Made by a program: the position numbers and the translations under genes | From: Halovulum sp039180525 | GTDB taxonomy: Bacteria; Pseudomonadota; Alphaproteobacteria; Rhodobacterales; Rhodobacteraceae | DNA length: 64,000 nt | Direction of reading: 5' to 3' | NCBI GenBank assembly: GCA_039180525.1 | Contig: JBCDDF010000011.1 | Location: 1 to 64,000, forward strand | The notes under the pieces: model-generated | What the model saw: the letters and a program-made list of their open reading frames with translations, nothing else | Database searches by the model: none | What the model was told of the DNA's origin: nothing | Shown: one piece after another, positions 28,537-37,461 of the stretch | Layout: each line of letters begins with the position of its first letter | How positions within the stretch are numbered: position 1 is the stretch's first letter

Positions 28537-29300
28537 GCGAACAGATCCGTGTGGCCCACGGTCGTCTCCGGGGGGCGGTCGCGGCGCGCGGCCAGCCACG
28601 TCTCGCCCATGTGCCGGGGGATCAGATCGGCCTCGATCAAGGCGCCCGCCCAGCCGTGCAACAACTCGGCGATCAAGGCGCCGTCCCGCTCAGGGCGCAG
28701 CACCCAGGGGCTGTCGCCCGTGATCACTTCATAGCCGGCCTCGCGCAACGCCTGCGACAGGACCTCCACGGCGGTCGGCCCGGCGGCTGGGCCGCCCAGG
28801 CCCTTGTCGCCGCGCTGGTGGCGCAAAAAACCGTCGATCATCGCGGTATCGCGGCTGTCCGGCGGGTCGAGCGTCAGCCGCCCGTCGAAGGTCAGCGTCG
28901 CCAACAAGGGCAGCCGCGCGGCAGTCAAAGCCGCCACGAAACCCGCGATCCAGCCCGCCGCAGCCAGATCGAACAGGGCGGAGGCCGTGACCAGCCCGCA
29001 GCCCGCCGGCCAGGGTGGCGGCAGGACGTTCAGATCATGCACCACGGTCGTGGCCCGAGGGTTTCGCGCGCGCGCACGGGCCAGATTGGCGGCATCGGCA
29101 TCGATCAGGCACCAGCGCGTGCCCGGATCGAACAAGGGGCCAAAGGCGCGAATGCTGCCCCCGGTGCCGCTGCCCAGGTCGCAAATCGATCCGGGCGCGG
29201 GCACATGTTCGCGCGCCGCCGCCAGCACCGATGGCGCGCGCGCGCGCCGGTCGGCCGGTTCGCGCAAAGCCAGCCAATCGGCGGGAAACCCGGTGGTCAT
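28518..29300 (-). CDS. Class I SAM-dependent methyltransferase
   Basis: 260 residues. Motif I ICDLGSGTGG lies near residue 40, then a WCLIDADAANL segment and LVTASALFDLAAAGW in post-I/II positions. The C-terminal part contains GDSPWVLRPERDGALIAELLHGWAGALIEADLIP, which I do not recognise. The start overlaps the GT4 gene's stop by 4 nt. As the last gene of a four-gene minus-strand run (MDR-PTPS-GT4-MT) it probably methylates the product or intermediate of that pathway. Confidence 0.82.
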   Translation of the reverse strand: MTTGFPADWLALREPADRRARAPSVLAAAREHVPAPGSICDLGSGTGGSIRAFGPLFDPGTRWCLIDADAANLARARARNPRATTVVHDLNVLPPPWPAGCGLVTASALFDLAAAGWIAGFVAALTAARLPLLATLTFDGRLTLDPPDSRDTAMIDGFLRHQRGDKGLGGPAAGPTAVEVLSQALREAGYEVITGDSPWVLRPERDGALIAELLHGWAGALIEADLIPRHMGETWLAARRDRPPETTVGHTDLFAYPPAP

Positions 29301-30334
29301 AGCCGCGCCAGAACCGCGGCCACCCGGGCCGCTGTGTCGGGCCAGCCGGGCAATGCCCGCCCGGCGGCCCAGGCGGCGGCGGACAGTTTGCCGTGGCAGG
29401 CGGGATCGCTCAGCACCCGGCGCAGGGCGCCGGCGAAGGCAGCCGGGTCGTCCGGCGGCACCAGCAATCCCGCCTCTGCCGGTACGGTGTCGGACACCGC
29501 CCCGGCGCGGCAGGCGACAATGGGCAGGCCATGCGACAAAGCCTCGGCAAAGACCATGCCGTAGCCCTCATAGCGGCTGGCCAGGGCAAAGACCGTGGCG
29601 CCGGCGTAATGCGCGCGCAATTCGGTGGCGGACAATTCGCCGACAAAACGCACCCGATCCCGCAGAGACAGCGTTTCGACCAGATCGCGCAGGGCTGCCG
29701 CGACATGCGCGTCGCGCGCCCCGCCGACCAGCGACAGCCGCCAGTCCAGATCGCCCAGATCGGCCAGGGCCCGCAGCAGCACGTCATGCGCCTTGCGCGC
29801 GGTCAGCGACCCGACACACAGAACATGCGGCGGCGCGCCGCCCACGGCGGGGCGGTCCGGCCGGTCGATACCGGGCAGCGCCACGGTCAGCCGCACGGGC
29901 GGGACGGCGTAATCCCTCACCAACACCTCGCCGGTGTGCGGGCTGGTGACGACCACCGCCGCCGCAGCGGCCAGATTGGCCCGTTCCCGCGCCGCGACCG
30001 CCCGCGTGGCGGCGGTATCCAGCCCGCCTTCCAGTGCCAGCGGATGGTGCACCAACGCCACCAGCGGCACCTCGATCCCGACCACCGCGGCGGGATCCAG
30101 CGCGCCAAAGGCCAGACCGTCGACCACCAGCGGCCGGTCCGCCGGCACCGCCGCCAACGCGGTGGCGGCGTGGCGCATCTCCTCGGCGGAGGGCGTGGGA
30201 AACCCGTCACCCAGCCGCAGCGGCGCCACCCGCCAGCCGTGTTCCGGCAACGCCCGGCTCAGGCGTTTGTCATAGATATAGCCGCCGGTCAGCGTGTCCG
30301 GGTCGCCGGGAATGGCAAAGACGACCTCACGCAC
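29297..30334 (-). CDS. Glycosyltransferase family 4
   Basis: 345 residues, GT-B fold. A glycine-rich N-terminal loop (GGYIYDKRLSRALPEHGW) is present, and the donor domain holds LCVGSLTARKAHDVLLRAL, ALASRYEGYGMVFAEALSHGLPIVA and LLVPPDDPAAFA, the standard GT4 pattern with the E-x7-E nucleotide-sugar motif. It overlaps the upstream PTPS-like gene by 8 nt and the MT gene by 4 nt, so it is tightly coupled. The acceptor is unknown; the context suggests a small molecule, possibly a pterin-like compound, rather than the opg glucan. Confidence 0.86.
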   Translation of the reverse strand: MREVVFAIPGDPDTLTGGYIYDKRLSRALPEHGWRVAPLRLGDGFPTPSAEEMRHAATALAAVPADRPLVVDGLAFGALDPAAVVGIEVPLVALVHHPLALEGGLDTAATRAVAARERANLAAAAAVVVTSPHTGEVLVRDYAVPPVRLTVALPGIDRPDRPAVGGAPPHVLCVGSLTARKAHDVLLRALADLGDLDWRLSLVGGARDAHVAAALRDLVETLSLRDRVRFVGELSATELRAHYAGATVFALASRYEGYGMVFAEALSHGLPIVACRAGAVSDTVPAEAGLLVPPDDPAAFAGALRRVLSDPACHGKLSAAAWAAGRALPGWPDTAARVAAVLARL

Positions 30335-30734
30335 GCGGCAGCGCCGCCTCGGCCCAGGCGCGCGCGATATGGCTTTCGTTCAGCGTCACCCGCAGCCGGT
30401 CGATGCCCGCGGCATCCGCGCCCAACCGGCCGGCGGCGATCTCTTCGGCCATGCGGTCCAGGATCCAGCCCGCCAGCACCTCGGTCGTGGAACGTTTGCC
30501 GTCAAAGACGTCCATCTCGTCCAGATTGCGATAGTTGATGGGCGCGATGACCCGTTTCAGCGCCTCTGCCGCCAAGCCGATATCGACGACGATGTCGTTA
30601 TCGGTCAGCGTCTGGCGGAAAAAGGTCACGTCGATGACAAAGGTAGCGCCATGCATCTGCTGGGCGGGGCCGAACGCCACTCCGGGCAGGGAATGGGCAA
30701 TCATGACGTGGTCGCGCACTTCCAGGGCATACAT
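30327..30734 (-). CDS. Divergent 6-pyruvoyl-tetrahydropterin synthase/QueD-like protein
   Basis: 135 residues of PTPS/QueD fold. Zn-site positions are H14 (MIAHSL) and H28 in QQMHGATF, but the usual HGH motif is HGA here (A30), so the third His ligand is missing. The catalytic Cys normally just before it is also absent. D51 (IVVDI) is kept, the conserved LDH is replaced by INYRN, and STTEVLAGWI and LNESHIARAW resemble the PTxENLA and Et...a.Y regions. The scaffold is clear but the canonical chemistry is unlikely. It lies 3 nt after the MDR gene and 8 nt into the GT4 gene. Confidence 0.78.
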   Translation of the reverse strand: MYALEVRDHVMIAHSLPGVAFGPAQQMHGATFVIDVTFFRQTLTDNDIVVDIGLAAEALKRVIAPINYRNLDEMDVFDGKRSTTEVLAGWILDRMAEEIAAGRLGADAAGIDRLRVTLNESHIARAWAEAALPRA

Positions 30735-30737
30735 CGG

Positions 30738-31712
30738 TCAGGCATCTCCATAGGTCAGGACGCAACATAGAACATCGGACGCCGGGTCCAGCAGCGGCGG
30801 CAACGCCGAGGGCGCTTCGGCGAATGGCACGCGATGGGTGATCAATGCATCGAGCGCCGGCCAGTCCGCCAAAAGGCGCAGCGCGGTTTGCAGCCGCCGG
30901 GCATGGGTCCAGCGCGGGGCACGGTCGGGCGGGATCGCGCCGACCTGGGAGGAGACGATCTGCAGCCGGTTGGCGTGGAACCCCCCGCCCAACGGCAGCG
31001 CGACATCCGCGTCGCCATGCCAACTGGCCTCGACCACGCGCGCGCCCAGCCCCGCGGCGCCCAGCGCCAGGCGCAGACCTTCGCCCGCGGCGCTGGCATT
31101 GATCGCCACATCCATCTGCTCCGGCGGCGTGTCGGCGAACCCCACGCCCAATGCGGCCGCCACCCCGGCGCGGTTCGGGTTGCGGTCGACCACCGTCACC
31201 TGCGTTCCCGGCACCCGCGCGGCCAGCGCCGCGATCAACAGCCCCACCACGCCCGCACCCACGACCAGCACCCGGTCGCCGCCGCTGATGCCGCTGTCCC
31301 AAAGAACGGTCAGGGCGGTTTCCATATTCGCCGCCAACACTGCCCGCTGCGGCGCAAGACCCGACGGCAGCGGCGTCAGCGCGGCCGCGGGCAGCACGGC
31401 CCGGTCCTGATGCGGATGCAGCGCGAAACAGGTCTGCCCCAACAAAGCCTCCGGCCCGGCCTCGACCCGGCCGACCAGCGCATAGCCGTATTTCACCGGA
31501 AAGGGGAACTCCCCCGCCTGATGCGGCGCGCGCATGCGGGCCTGTTCGGATGCCGGCACCCGGCCCTCGAACACCAGCCGTTCCGTCCCGCGGCTGACGG
31601 CCGAGGCAAGCGTCACCACACGCGCGGTTTCGTTTGTGACATCGGATAACGATTCCGCGCGATGGGCAAGGCGCCGCTTTGCAATTGTCCACAATGCATT
31701 AGCTATTGTCAT
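30738..31712 (-). CDS. Zinc-less MDR dehydrogenase (BchC/threonine-dehydrogenase-like)
   Basis: 324 residues from the ATG at 31712. It has the medium-chain dehydrogenase/reductase fold with a Rossmann GAGVVGLLIAALA segment. At the catalytic-zinc positions it has SRGTE instead of C-G-T/S-D, and GYALVG where GHE is expected. The N-terminal VSRGTERLVFEGRVPASE ... FPVKYGYALVGRVE pattern resembles BchC-type enzymes, which act without those ligands. It is first of the MDR-PTPS-GT4-MT operon, separated from divergent opgH by a 123-bp promoter gap. It probably oxidises or reduces a hydroxyl/ketone on the pathway intermediate. Confidence 0.8.
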   Translation of the reverse strand: MTIANALWTIAKRRLAHRAESLSDVTNETARVVTLASAVSRGTERLVFEGRVPASEQARMRAPHQAGEFPFPVKYGYALVGRVEAGPEALLGQTCFALHPHQDRAVLPAAALTPLPSGLAPQRAVLAANMETALTVLWDSGISGGDRVLVVGAGVVGLLIAALAARVPGTQVTVVDRNPNRAGVAAALGVGFADTPPEQMDVAINASAAGEGLRLALGAAGLGARVVEASWHGDADVALPLGGGFHANRLQIVSSQVGAIPPDRAPRWTHARRLQTALRLLADWPALDALITHRVPFAEAPSALPPLLDPASDVLCCVLTYGDA

Positions 31713-31835
31713 CGAAGGTCGCGCGTGGTCTGGGCGGTTTGCGCAGGGATCGGTCACCGCGACCCGGAACGCAAGGGCGAAGGCAAGGGTGGCCGTGCCG
31801 ATTTTCGGCATGGCGCACCGAGGGGGAAGGCCAAT

Positions 31836-33581
31836 ATGGCGAAGGCAGACACCCGGCAGGGGCGCCGGGCGCGGCAGCGCATTGTGCTGCGGCGCGCGCT
31901 GGTGCTGGGCCTAAACCTTGGCACCGTGGCCGCACTTTTCACAGCGATGGTGGCTTTGATCGCCCCCGGCGGCATCACCTTGCTGGAAGCAGCTATGCTG
32001 GCGCTCTACGCGCTGACGCTGCCCTGGCTGGCCATCGGTTTCTGGAACGCGGTGATCGGTTTTGCGCTGACCTGGGCGCGCGATCCCGCCGGTCTGGTCA
32101 ACCCGGCCGTGGCGCGGGCCGACACCACCGCGCCCATTACCACCCGCACCGCGATCGTGATGGCGCTTCGCAACGAGGCGCCGGAGAAGGTGTTCGAGCG
32201 CTTGCAGACGTTGCAGGCCGATCTGGCCCGCCGCGCGCCGGGCCGGTTCGCCTTTCACGTGCTGTCCGACACCTCCGACCCCGCTATTGCGGCGCGCGAA
32301 GAGGCCGCGTTCGCCATTTGGCGGGCGCGCGCGGGCGCGGCGGTGCACTATCGCCGGCGGCCCGAAAACCACGGTTACAAAGCCGGCAATGTGATGGAAT
32401 TCGCCCGCCGCGCGGCGGGACGTTACGATTTCATGCTGCCCTTCGACGCCGACAGCACCATGTCGGGCCCGGCAGTGTTGCGGCTGGTTCGCATCCTGCA
32501 GGCCGCGCCGGAGATCGGCATTCTACAGGGCCTGGTGGTCGGCAGCCCGGCAGAGAGCTTTTTCACCCGCGCGTTCCAGTTCGGCATGCGCCATGGCATG
32601 CGCGCCTTCACCCTCGGCTCGGCCTGGTGGCAGGCCGATTGCGGGCCCTACTGGGGCCATAACGCGCTGATCCGCCTGGCGCCTTTCGCCGCACATTGCG
32701 ATCTGCCGGTCCTGCCGGGCCAGGGCGTGCTGTCGGGGCATATCCTCAGCCATGATCAGGTCGAGGCGGCGCTGATGCGGCGTGCAGGTTATGAGGTGCG
32801 CGTGCTGGCCGAGGAGGACGAAAGCTATGAGGCCAATCCGCCCTCGCTGCCCGATTTCATCAAGCGAGAGCTGCGCTGGTGCCGGGGCAATATGCAGTAC
32901 TTCCAGCTGTTGGCGCTGCCGGGTCTGCCGGTCACGACCCGGGTGCAACTGGCGCTGGCGATCCTGATGTATCTCAGCGCGCCGGCCTGGATGGGGGTGA
33001 TCCTGCTGGGCGCGGCGATGGCGGTCACCCAGGACATGAGCGGCGTGTCGGTCATCGCGGGCCTGAGCCTGTTTGCGGTGATCATGGCGCTGAACCTGAT
33101 GCCAAAGCTGATGGGCCTGGCCCAGGTTTTGGCCCGCCGCGATGCCGCCGCGCGCTATGGCGGACGTGCGCGCGTCGCGCTGGGCGGCGCGGTGGAGATC
33201 GCCTTTTCGATCCTGACAGCGCCCGCTGTCGCGTTCGCGCTGGCGCTGTGCTGCCTGGGGCTTTTGTTCGGCCGCGGGCTGGACTGGGACGCGCAGCAGC
33301 GCGACCCGCGCCGGCTGGGCTGGGCCGAAGCCGCGCGCAGCCTGTGGCCGCAGACGTTGTTCGGCCTGGGCCTCGGCGCATTGCTGGCCGCGACAGCACC
33401 CTGGGCGCTGGCCTTCGGGGCGCCGGTCGTCCTGTCGCTCAGCGCCGCGGTACCGCTGGCCGTGCTCAGCACCCTGCCCGGGCCTGGCGCCTTCAGCCGC
33501 CGCACCGGGCTGTTCGACATTCCCGAAGATCGCGCGGCGCCCCCGCCCGCCGCACCGACAGCCATTCCCGAAGCCGCCTGA
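31836..33581 (+). CDS. opgH: Glucans biosynthesis glucosyltransferase H
   Basis: 581 residues from the ATG at 31836, preceded by agggggaagg. It is the inner-membrane GT2 that makes osmoregulated periplasmic glucan backbones from UDP-glucose. TM helices precede the cytosolic catalytic domain; TRTAIVMALRNEAPEKV, FDADSTMSGP and the QxxRW-like RELRWCRGNMQY are visible, followed by six or so C-terminal helices. It is shorter than E. coli OpgH (about 850) because the N- and C-terminal extensions are absent, as in other Rhodobacteraceae. opgG is not adjacent; opgC lies upstream beyond the five-gene set. Confidence 0.93.
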   Translation: MAKADTRQGRRARQRIVLRRALVLGLNLGTVAALFTAMVALIAPGGITLLEAAMLALYALTLPWLAIGFWNAVIGFALTWARDPAGLVNPAVARADTTAPITTRTAIVMALRNEAPEKVFERLQTLQADLARRAPGRFAFHVLSDTSDPAIAAREEAAFAIWRARAGAAVHYRRRPENHGYKAGNVMEFARRAAGRYDFMLPFDADSTMSGPAVLRLVRILQAAPEIGILQGLVVGSPAESFFTRAFQFGMRHGMRAFTLGSAWWQADCGPYWGHNALIRLAPFAAHCDLPVLPGQGVLSGHILSHDQVEAALMRRAGYEVRVLAEEDESYEANPPSLPDFIKRELRWCRGNMQYFQLLALPGLPVTTRVQLALAILMYLSAPAWMGVILLGAAMAVTQDMSGVSVIAGLSLFAVIMALNLMPKLMGLAQVLARRDAAARYGGRARVALGGAVEIAFSILTAPAVAFALALCCLGLLFGRGLDWDAQQRDPRRLGWAEAARSLWPQTLFGLGLGALLAATAPWALAFGAPVVLSLSAAVPLAVLSTLPGPGAFSRRTGLFDIPEDRAAPPPAAPTAIPEAA

Positions 33582-33596
33582 AGAAAGGAGCATCCC

Positions 33597-34181
33597 ATGA
33601 TCCGCCGCCTGGCGTTCGCTGCCGCCCTTGCCCTGACACCCCTGACCGCCGCCGCGGCGCCGGCCGAGTTCACACTTGACCCAGATCACACCACGGTCGC
33701 GTTCCTGGTGGACCATGTCGGCTATTCCAAGATCCTGGGCCAGTTCACCAGCGTGTCGGGAGGGTTCACCTATGACGAGGAAACCCAGACCCTTAGCGAC
33801 GTGCGCGTGGTGGTCGATGCGGCCAGCTTTTTCTCCAACCACGAGGCACGCGACCGGCACGTGCTGGGCGGCGACTTTCTGAACGCCGAGACACATCCAG
33901 AGATCGTCTTCACGGCCTCCGGCGGCACCGTCACGGGCGAGGGCCAAGGCCAGGTGAACGGGGAAATGACGCTTTTGGGCGAAACCCGCCCCATGGTACT
34001 GGACGTGACGCTGAACAAGGCCGAGGCCTATCCGTTCGGGCACAAGCAGTACACGCTGGGCATCTCCATCCGCGGGTCGGTTCTGCGCAGCGAATGGGGC
34101 ATGACCTATGGCGTGGCCAACGGGCTGGTCGGCGACGAGGTAGAGATCATCGCCGAAGTCGAGGCGCTGCGCGCGGAATAG
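33597..34181 (+). CDS. YceI family periplasmic protein
   Basis: 194 residues. The signal peptide (LAFAAALALTPLTAAAA) is cleaved near residue 21. The YceI lipocalin-like barrel is plain: FTLDPDHTTVAFLVDHVGYSKILGQF, FFSNHEARDRHVLGGDFLNAETHPEIVF and the WGMTYG end. Homologues bind isoprenoid chains in the periplasm. It follows opgH by 15 nt with AGAAAGGAG before the ATG, so it may be expressed with it. It precedes a di-heme cytochrome, and YceI-cytochrome pairs are common. Confidence 0.93.
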   Translation: MIRRLAFAAALALTPLTAAAAPAEFTLDPDHTTVAFLVDHVGYSKILGQFTSVSGGFTYDEETQTLSDVRVVVDAASFFSNHEARDRHVLGGDFLNAETHPEIVFTASGGTVTGEGQGQVNGEMTLLGETRPMVLDVTLNKAEAYPFGHKQYTLGISIRGSVLRSEWGMTYGVANGLVGDEVEIIAEVEALRAE

Positions 34182-34231
34182 GCGCGGCGGGCGGTTTTCA
34201 GCCTGCCCGACATGGTCTAGCCTCGCGGATC

Positions 34232-35563
34232 GTGAGACGTCTGACCACCGCCCTTTTCGGCCTTTGGCTGGCCGCTGCCGCCGGAATTCCCGCCGTCACC
34301 GCGCAGGACATCGCACCGGTTACGGACGCGGATTACCCCGGCTCGACCCCGGCCGAACTTAGGCTGGGGCAACTCCTGTTCTATGACCCGATCCTGTCGG
34401 GCAACCGCAACATCGCCTGCGCCACCTGCCACCACCCGCGCTTCGCCACCGGCGACGGGCTGGCGCTGGGGCTGGGCGAGGGCGGCATCGGCCTGGGCCC
34501 GGCGCGGCGCGCCGATCCGGCGAACCTGCCGGAACAACGCATTCCGCGCCACGCGCCGGCGCTGTTTAACTTGGGCGCACGGGAATTCACCACGCTGTTC
34601 CATGACGGCCGGATAGAGGTCGATCCGGGCAAGCCCGGCGGCCTGCGCACGCCCCTGGGGCAGGAGATGACGGAGGGCTTCTCCGGCATCCTGTCGGCGC
34701 AGACCATGTTTCCGGTGCTCAGCCCCGACGAGATGGCCGGGCACTACAGCGAAAACGAAGTCTCTCAGGCCGTGCGTCTGGGCCGCATCACCGGTCCGGG
34801 CGGGGCCTGGGATCTGATCGCCGGGCGCGTGCGGCCGCTGCCGGAATACGCCGATCTGGCGGCGCGGGCCTATCCGCATATCGCCGCCGGCGCGCCGCTG
34901 GGGTTCACCGATATCTCCAACGCCATCGCCGCCTTCATGGCATTCGAATGGCGGTCCGATACCAGCCCGTTCGACGCGCATCTGCGCGGCACCGCACCGC
35001 TGACCGGGGCGGCGGCAGCGGGCATGGCCCTATTTTACGGCCGCGCCGGTTGCGGCGACTGCCATGCCGGGCCGTTTCAGACCGATCACGGCTTCCACGC
35101 CATGGCTCAGCCGCAGCTTGGCCCCGGCAAGGCGGCGCGGTTCGAAACCCACAGCCGCGACATCGGGCGCCAGCGCGTCACCGGCCGGGCCGAGGATGCC
35201 TATGCCTTTCGCACCCCCTCGTTGCGCAACGTGACCGCGACCGCGCCCTACGGCCATACCGGCGCCTTTGCCGACCTGCGCCGCTTTCTGACCCACCATA
35301 TCGATCCCGCGAACGCCGCGCCGCCGGACAAGGCGACGATCCCGCTGCCGCCTCTGGCAGGGGCGCGCGACTGGCAAAGCTTCGACGACACCGAGGAGCT
35401 GACAGCCATCCGCGCCGCCGTGGGCCGGCCACCAGTGGCGCTGACGCCGGCGGATATCGACGCGCTGTTGGCGTTTCTGGAGGCGCTGAGCGACAGCCAA
35501 GCGCTCGCCGGGCGCATCGGCGTGCCGCAGATGGTGCCCAGCGGGTTGCCGGTGGAGCGCTGA
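34232..35563 (+). CDS. Di-heme cytochrome c peroxidase (MauG/CcpA-like)
   Basis: 443 residues from a GTG at 34232, which gives a good signal peptide (LFGLWLAAAAGIPAVTAQ); a longer upstream reading has no such feature. Two heme c sites are CATCH at C63-H67 and CGDCH at C274-H278. The body matches the CCP_MauG family (YDPILSGNRNIACATCHHP, RTPLGQEMTEG, RTPSLRNVTATAPYGHTGAF). The role may be H2O2 reduction or protein oxidation; the two cannot be distinguished here. No electron donor is encoded next to it. Confidence 0.88.
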   Translation: MRRLTTALFGLWLAAAAGIPAVTAQDIAPVTDADYPGSTPAELRLGQLLFYDPILSGNRNIACATCHHPRFATGDGLALGLGEGGIGLGPARRADPANLPEQRIPRHAPALFNLGAREFTTLFHDGRIEVDPGKPGGLRTPLGQEMTEGFSGILSAQTMFPVLSPDEMAGHYSENEVSQAVRLGRITGPGGAWDLIAGRVRPLPEYADLAARAYPHIAAGAPLGFTDISNAIAAFMAFEWRSDTSPFDAHLRGTAPLTGAAAAGMALFYGRAGCGDCHAGPFQTDHGFHAMAQPQLGPGKAARFETHSRDIGRQRVTGRAEDAYAFRTPSLRNVTATAPYGHTGAFADLRRFLTHHIDPANAAPPDKATIPLPPLAGARDWQSFDDTEELTAIRAAVGRPPVALTPADIDALLAFLEALSDSQALAGRIGVPQMVPSGLPVER

Positions 35564-35584
35564 AATTAGCCTCGGAAACAACCG

Positions 35585-35601
35585 GATCGAACTGATCCGA
35601 T
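35585..35601. terminator. Hairpin between convergent cytochrome and hexosaminidase genes
   Basis: cggatc-gaact-gatccg at about 35583-35599 makes a 6-bp stem with a 5-nt loop in the 38-bp gap between the two convergent stops. It has no T-tract; any bidirectional terminator role is an inference. Confidence 0.35.
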
Positions 35602-37458
35602 CTAAACCTGATACCGGGACCAACCCATCGCATCAAAGACCGGCGCCGCGCCGCGCGCCAGGGCGTCGATCTCCGCCCGGTCGGGGCGGCCCGGCGGTGA
35701 CCAGGCGCGCGACGCCACGCCCAGCATGCGCGGCGCCAGCATCGGTTCGATCTGGGCATCCTCGGTGGTGAATTCGGCCCAGAATGCGCCCTGCACGCCC
35801 AGGATGTTGTGTGCGATCTCCGGCGCATCCGCCGGGACAGGATCCCAGTCGACCGTATCGCCCAGATCGACAAAGGCCGCCCAGGCGGCGCCCCAATCCC
35901 GCGTGTCACCGGTATGCGCCATATCCAGATAGACATGCTGCGCCGGGCACATCACCACCGGGTGCCCGCGCCGCGCGGCGGCCACGCCCGGCCCCTGCCC
36001 AGTCCAGGAAAACAGCACCGCGTCATGGCCGATCCCGCCCTGGCAGCCCAGCGCAGCCTCTTCCCAGGCGCAGGGGGTCACGCCGTGGTCGCGCAATGCC
36101 GCCGCCAGCCGGTGCATGGTATAGCCCTGCACGTCGCGCGGTTCCGTGAACCGCAGCCGCCGGCTGAGGGCGGCCACCGCCGGCGCGCCCTGCCAGGTGC
36201 CGGGCGGCAACTCGTCGCCGCCGATATGCAGATGCCGGAACGGGAACAGATCCGCGACCTCCGCCGCCAGGGGCAGCAGGAAATCCCAAGTCGCCGGCAG
36301 CGCGGGGTTCACGACATTGCCGCGATAGCCCTGGACAGAGACCTCGCACCCGGTATCGCCCGGTTCGCGCAATCCCGGGCGGACCCGGGTCAGGCACAGC
36401 GCATGTGCGGGCACTTCGATCTCCGGCAGCACCTCGATTCCCAGGGCATCGGCATGGGCCAGGATGTCGCGCGCGGCGGCTTTGGTGTAATGCCCCCCGG
36501 TCGGCCCGGCGCCGCCGCCAAAGACGCCGGGGATCGGCCGGCCCTCGCCGCGCATCGCGGTTTCGCGCCAGATCTCCGGCGCGCAGTCGACCTCCAGCCG
36601 GAACGCTTCGTCATCGGCGAAATGCCAGTGGAATCGGTTCATCTTCAGCAGGGCCATCAGATCGAGCAGCCGGGTGATCGTTACCGGACGGAAGAAATGC
36701 CGCGCGCAATCCAGATGCTGCCCGCGCCAGGCGAAACGCGGGGCATCCTCGATGACGCCGCGCGGCAGACCGGTGCGGCGATGGACTGCGCGCAAAAAGA
36801 TCAACGACATCGCGGCATGGAAAGCCCCGGCCGGGCCGCCGGCGCGGATCTCCACGCTCCCTGCCAGGGTCAGGCGATACGCCTCCGCCGGCAGCGCGGA
36901 ATCCTCGACGATCTGCACCGGCACGCCGTCCGCGGCGATCAGCGGCGGCTGGCCGATCCTCAGGGCCAGCGCGTCGGCGGCCCCCAGGCGGTCGGCGAAG
37001 GCCGCGTCCTGCGGGACCGCCAGGGCCGATAGCTGCATCTGCCCCAACTGCGGTTGCCAGGACTGCGGCGGCGGCACCAGGCCCAGACCGGCTGGCGGCG
37101 CCACGACCGGCCCGCCGGGCTGCGCCAGCGCGGCGCCCGCGGGCGGCCCCTGGACCGCAACCGGCCCTTCGGGCGTGTCCAGAAAGACCCCCTGCGGCAG
37201 CCAGGCTCGGTTGACCGCGCGGTATCCCCGATAGGCCAGGGTGAACCGCAGCGGCGCGCCATCCGACAACACGCCATCAAGCCGGAGTTTCAGGAACCCA
37301 CCGGTGGAGGCAACAAATTTGCCGCCTGCAACGACTTCCCCCGGCGCCATCAGCGACAAACCCAGCACCGGGTCCGCCAGCGGTGTGATGCCCCCGGCAA
37401 GCAACGTGCACGCGATGCGGCCGTCGGCGGTGATGGCAGCCTCCAGGCGCGGCGACAC
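35602..37458 (-). CDS. Beta-N-acetylhexosaminidase, GH20
   Basis: 618 residues starting at a GTG. An N-terminal domain with the HexA-type beta sandwich and a GH20b-like alpha/beta segment precede the TIM barrel (from about residue 240: APRFAWRGQHLDCARHFF). The catalytic pair is D415-E416 in HIGGDE; the DE tandem uses substrate-assisted catalysis with the acetamido group. No clear signal peptide, so it may act in the cytoplasm on imported chito-oligosaccharides. It is separated by 3 nt from the GntR regulator and lies divergent from the GlcNAc transporter operon. Confidence 0.92.
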   Translation of the reverse strand: MSPRLEAAITADGRIACTLLAGGITPLADPVLGLSLMAPGEVVAGGKFVASTGGFLKLRLDGVLSDGAPLRFTLAYRGYRAVNRAWLPQGVFLDTPEGPVAVQGPPAGAALAQPGGPVVAPPAGLGLVPPPQSWQPQLGQMQLSALAVPQDAAFADRLGAADALALRIGQPPLIAADGVPVQIVEDSALPAEAYRLTLAGSVEIRAGGPAGAFHAAMSLIFLRAVHRRTGLPRGVIEDAPRFAWRGQHLDCARHFFRPVTITRLLDLMALLKMNRFHWHFADDEAFRLEVDCAPEIWRETAMRGEGRPIPGVFGGGAGPTGGHYTKAAARDILAHADALGIEVLPEIEVPAHALCLTRVRPGLREPGDTGCEVSVQGYRGNVVNPALPATWDFLLPLAAEVADLFPFRHLHIGGDELPPGTWQGAPAVAALSRRLRFTEPRDVQGYTMHRLAAALRDHGVTPCAWEEAALGCQGGIGHDAVLFSWTGQGPGVAAARRGHPVVMCPAQHVYLDMAHTGDTRDWGAAWAAFVDLGDTVDWDPVPADAPEIAHNILGVQGAFWAEFTTEDAQIEPMLAPRMLGVASRAWSPPGRPDRAEIDALARGAAPVFDAMGWSRYQV

Positions 37459-37461
37459 CGG

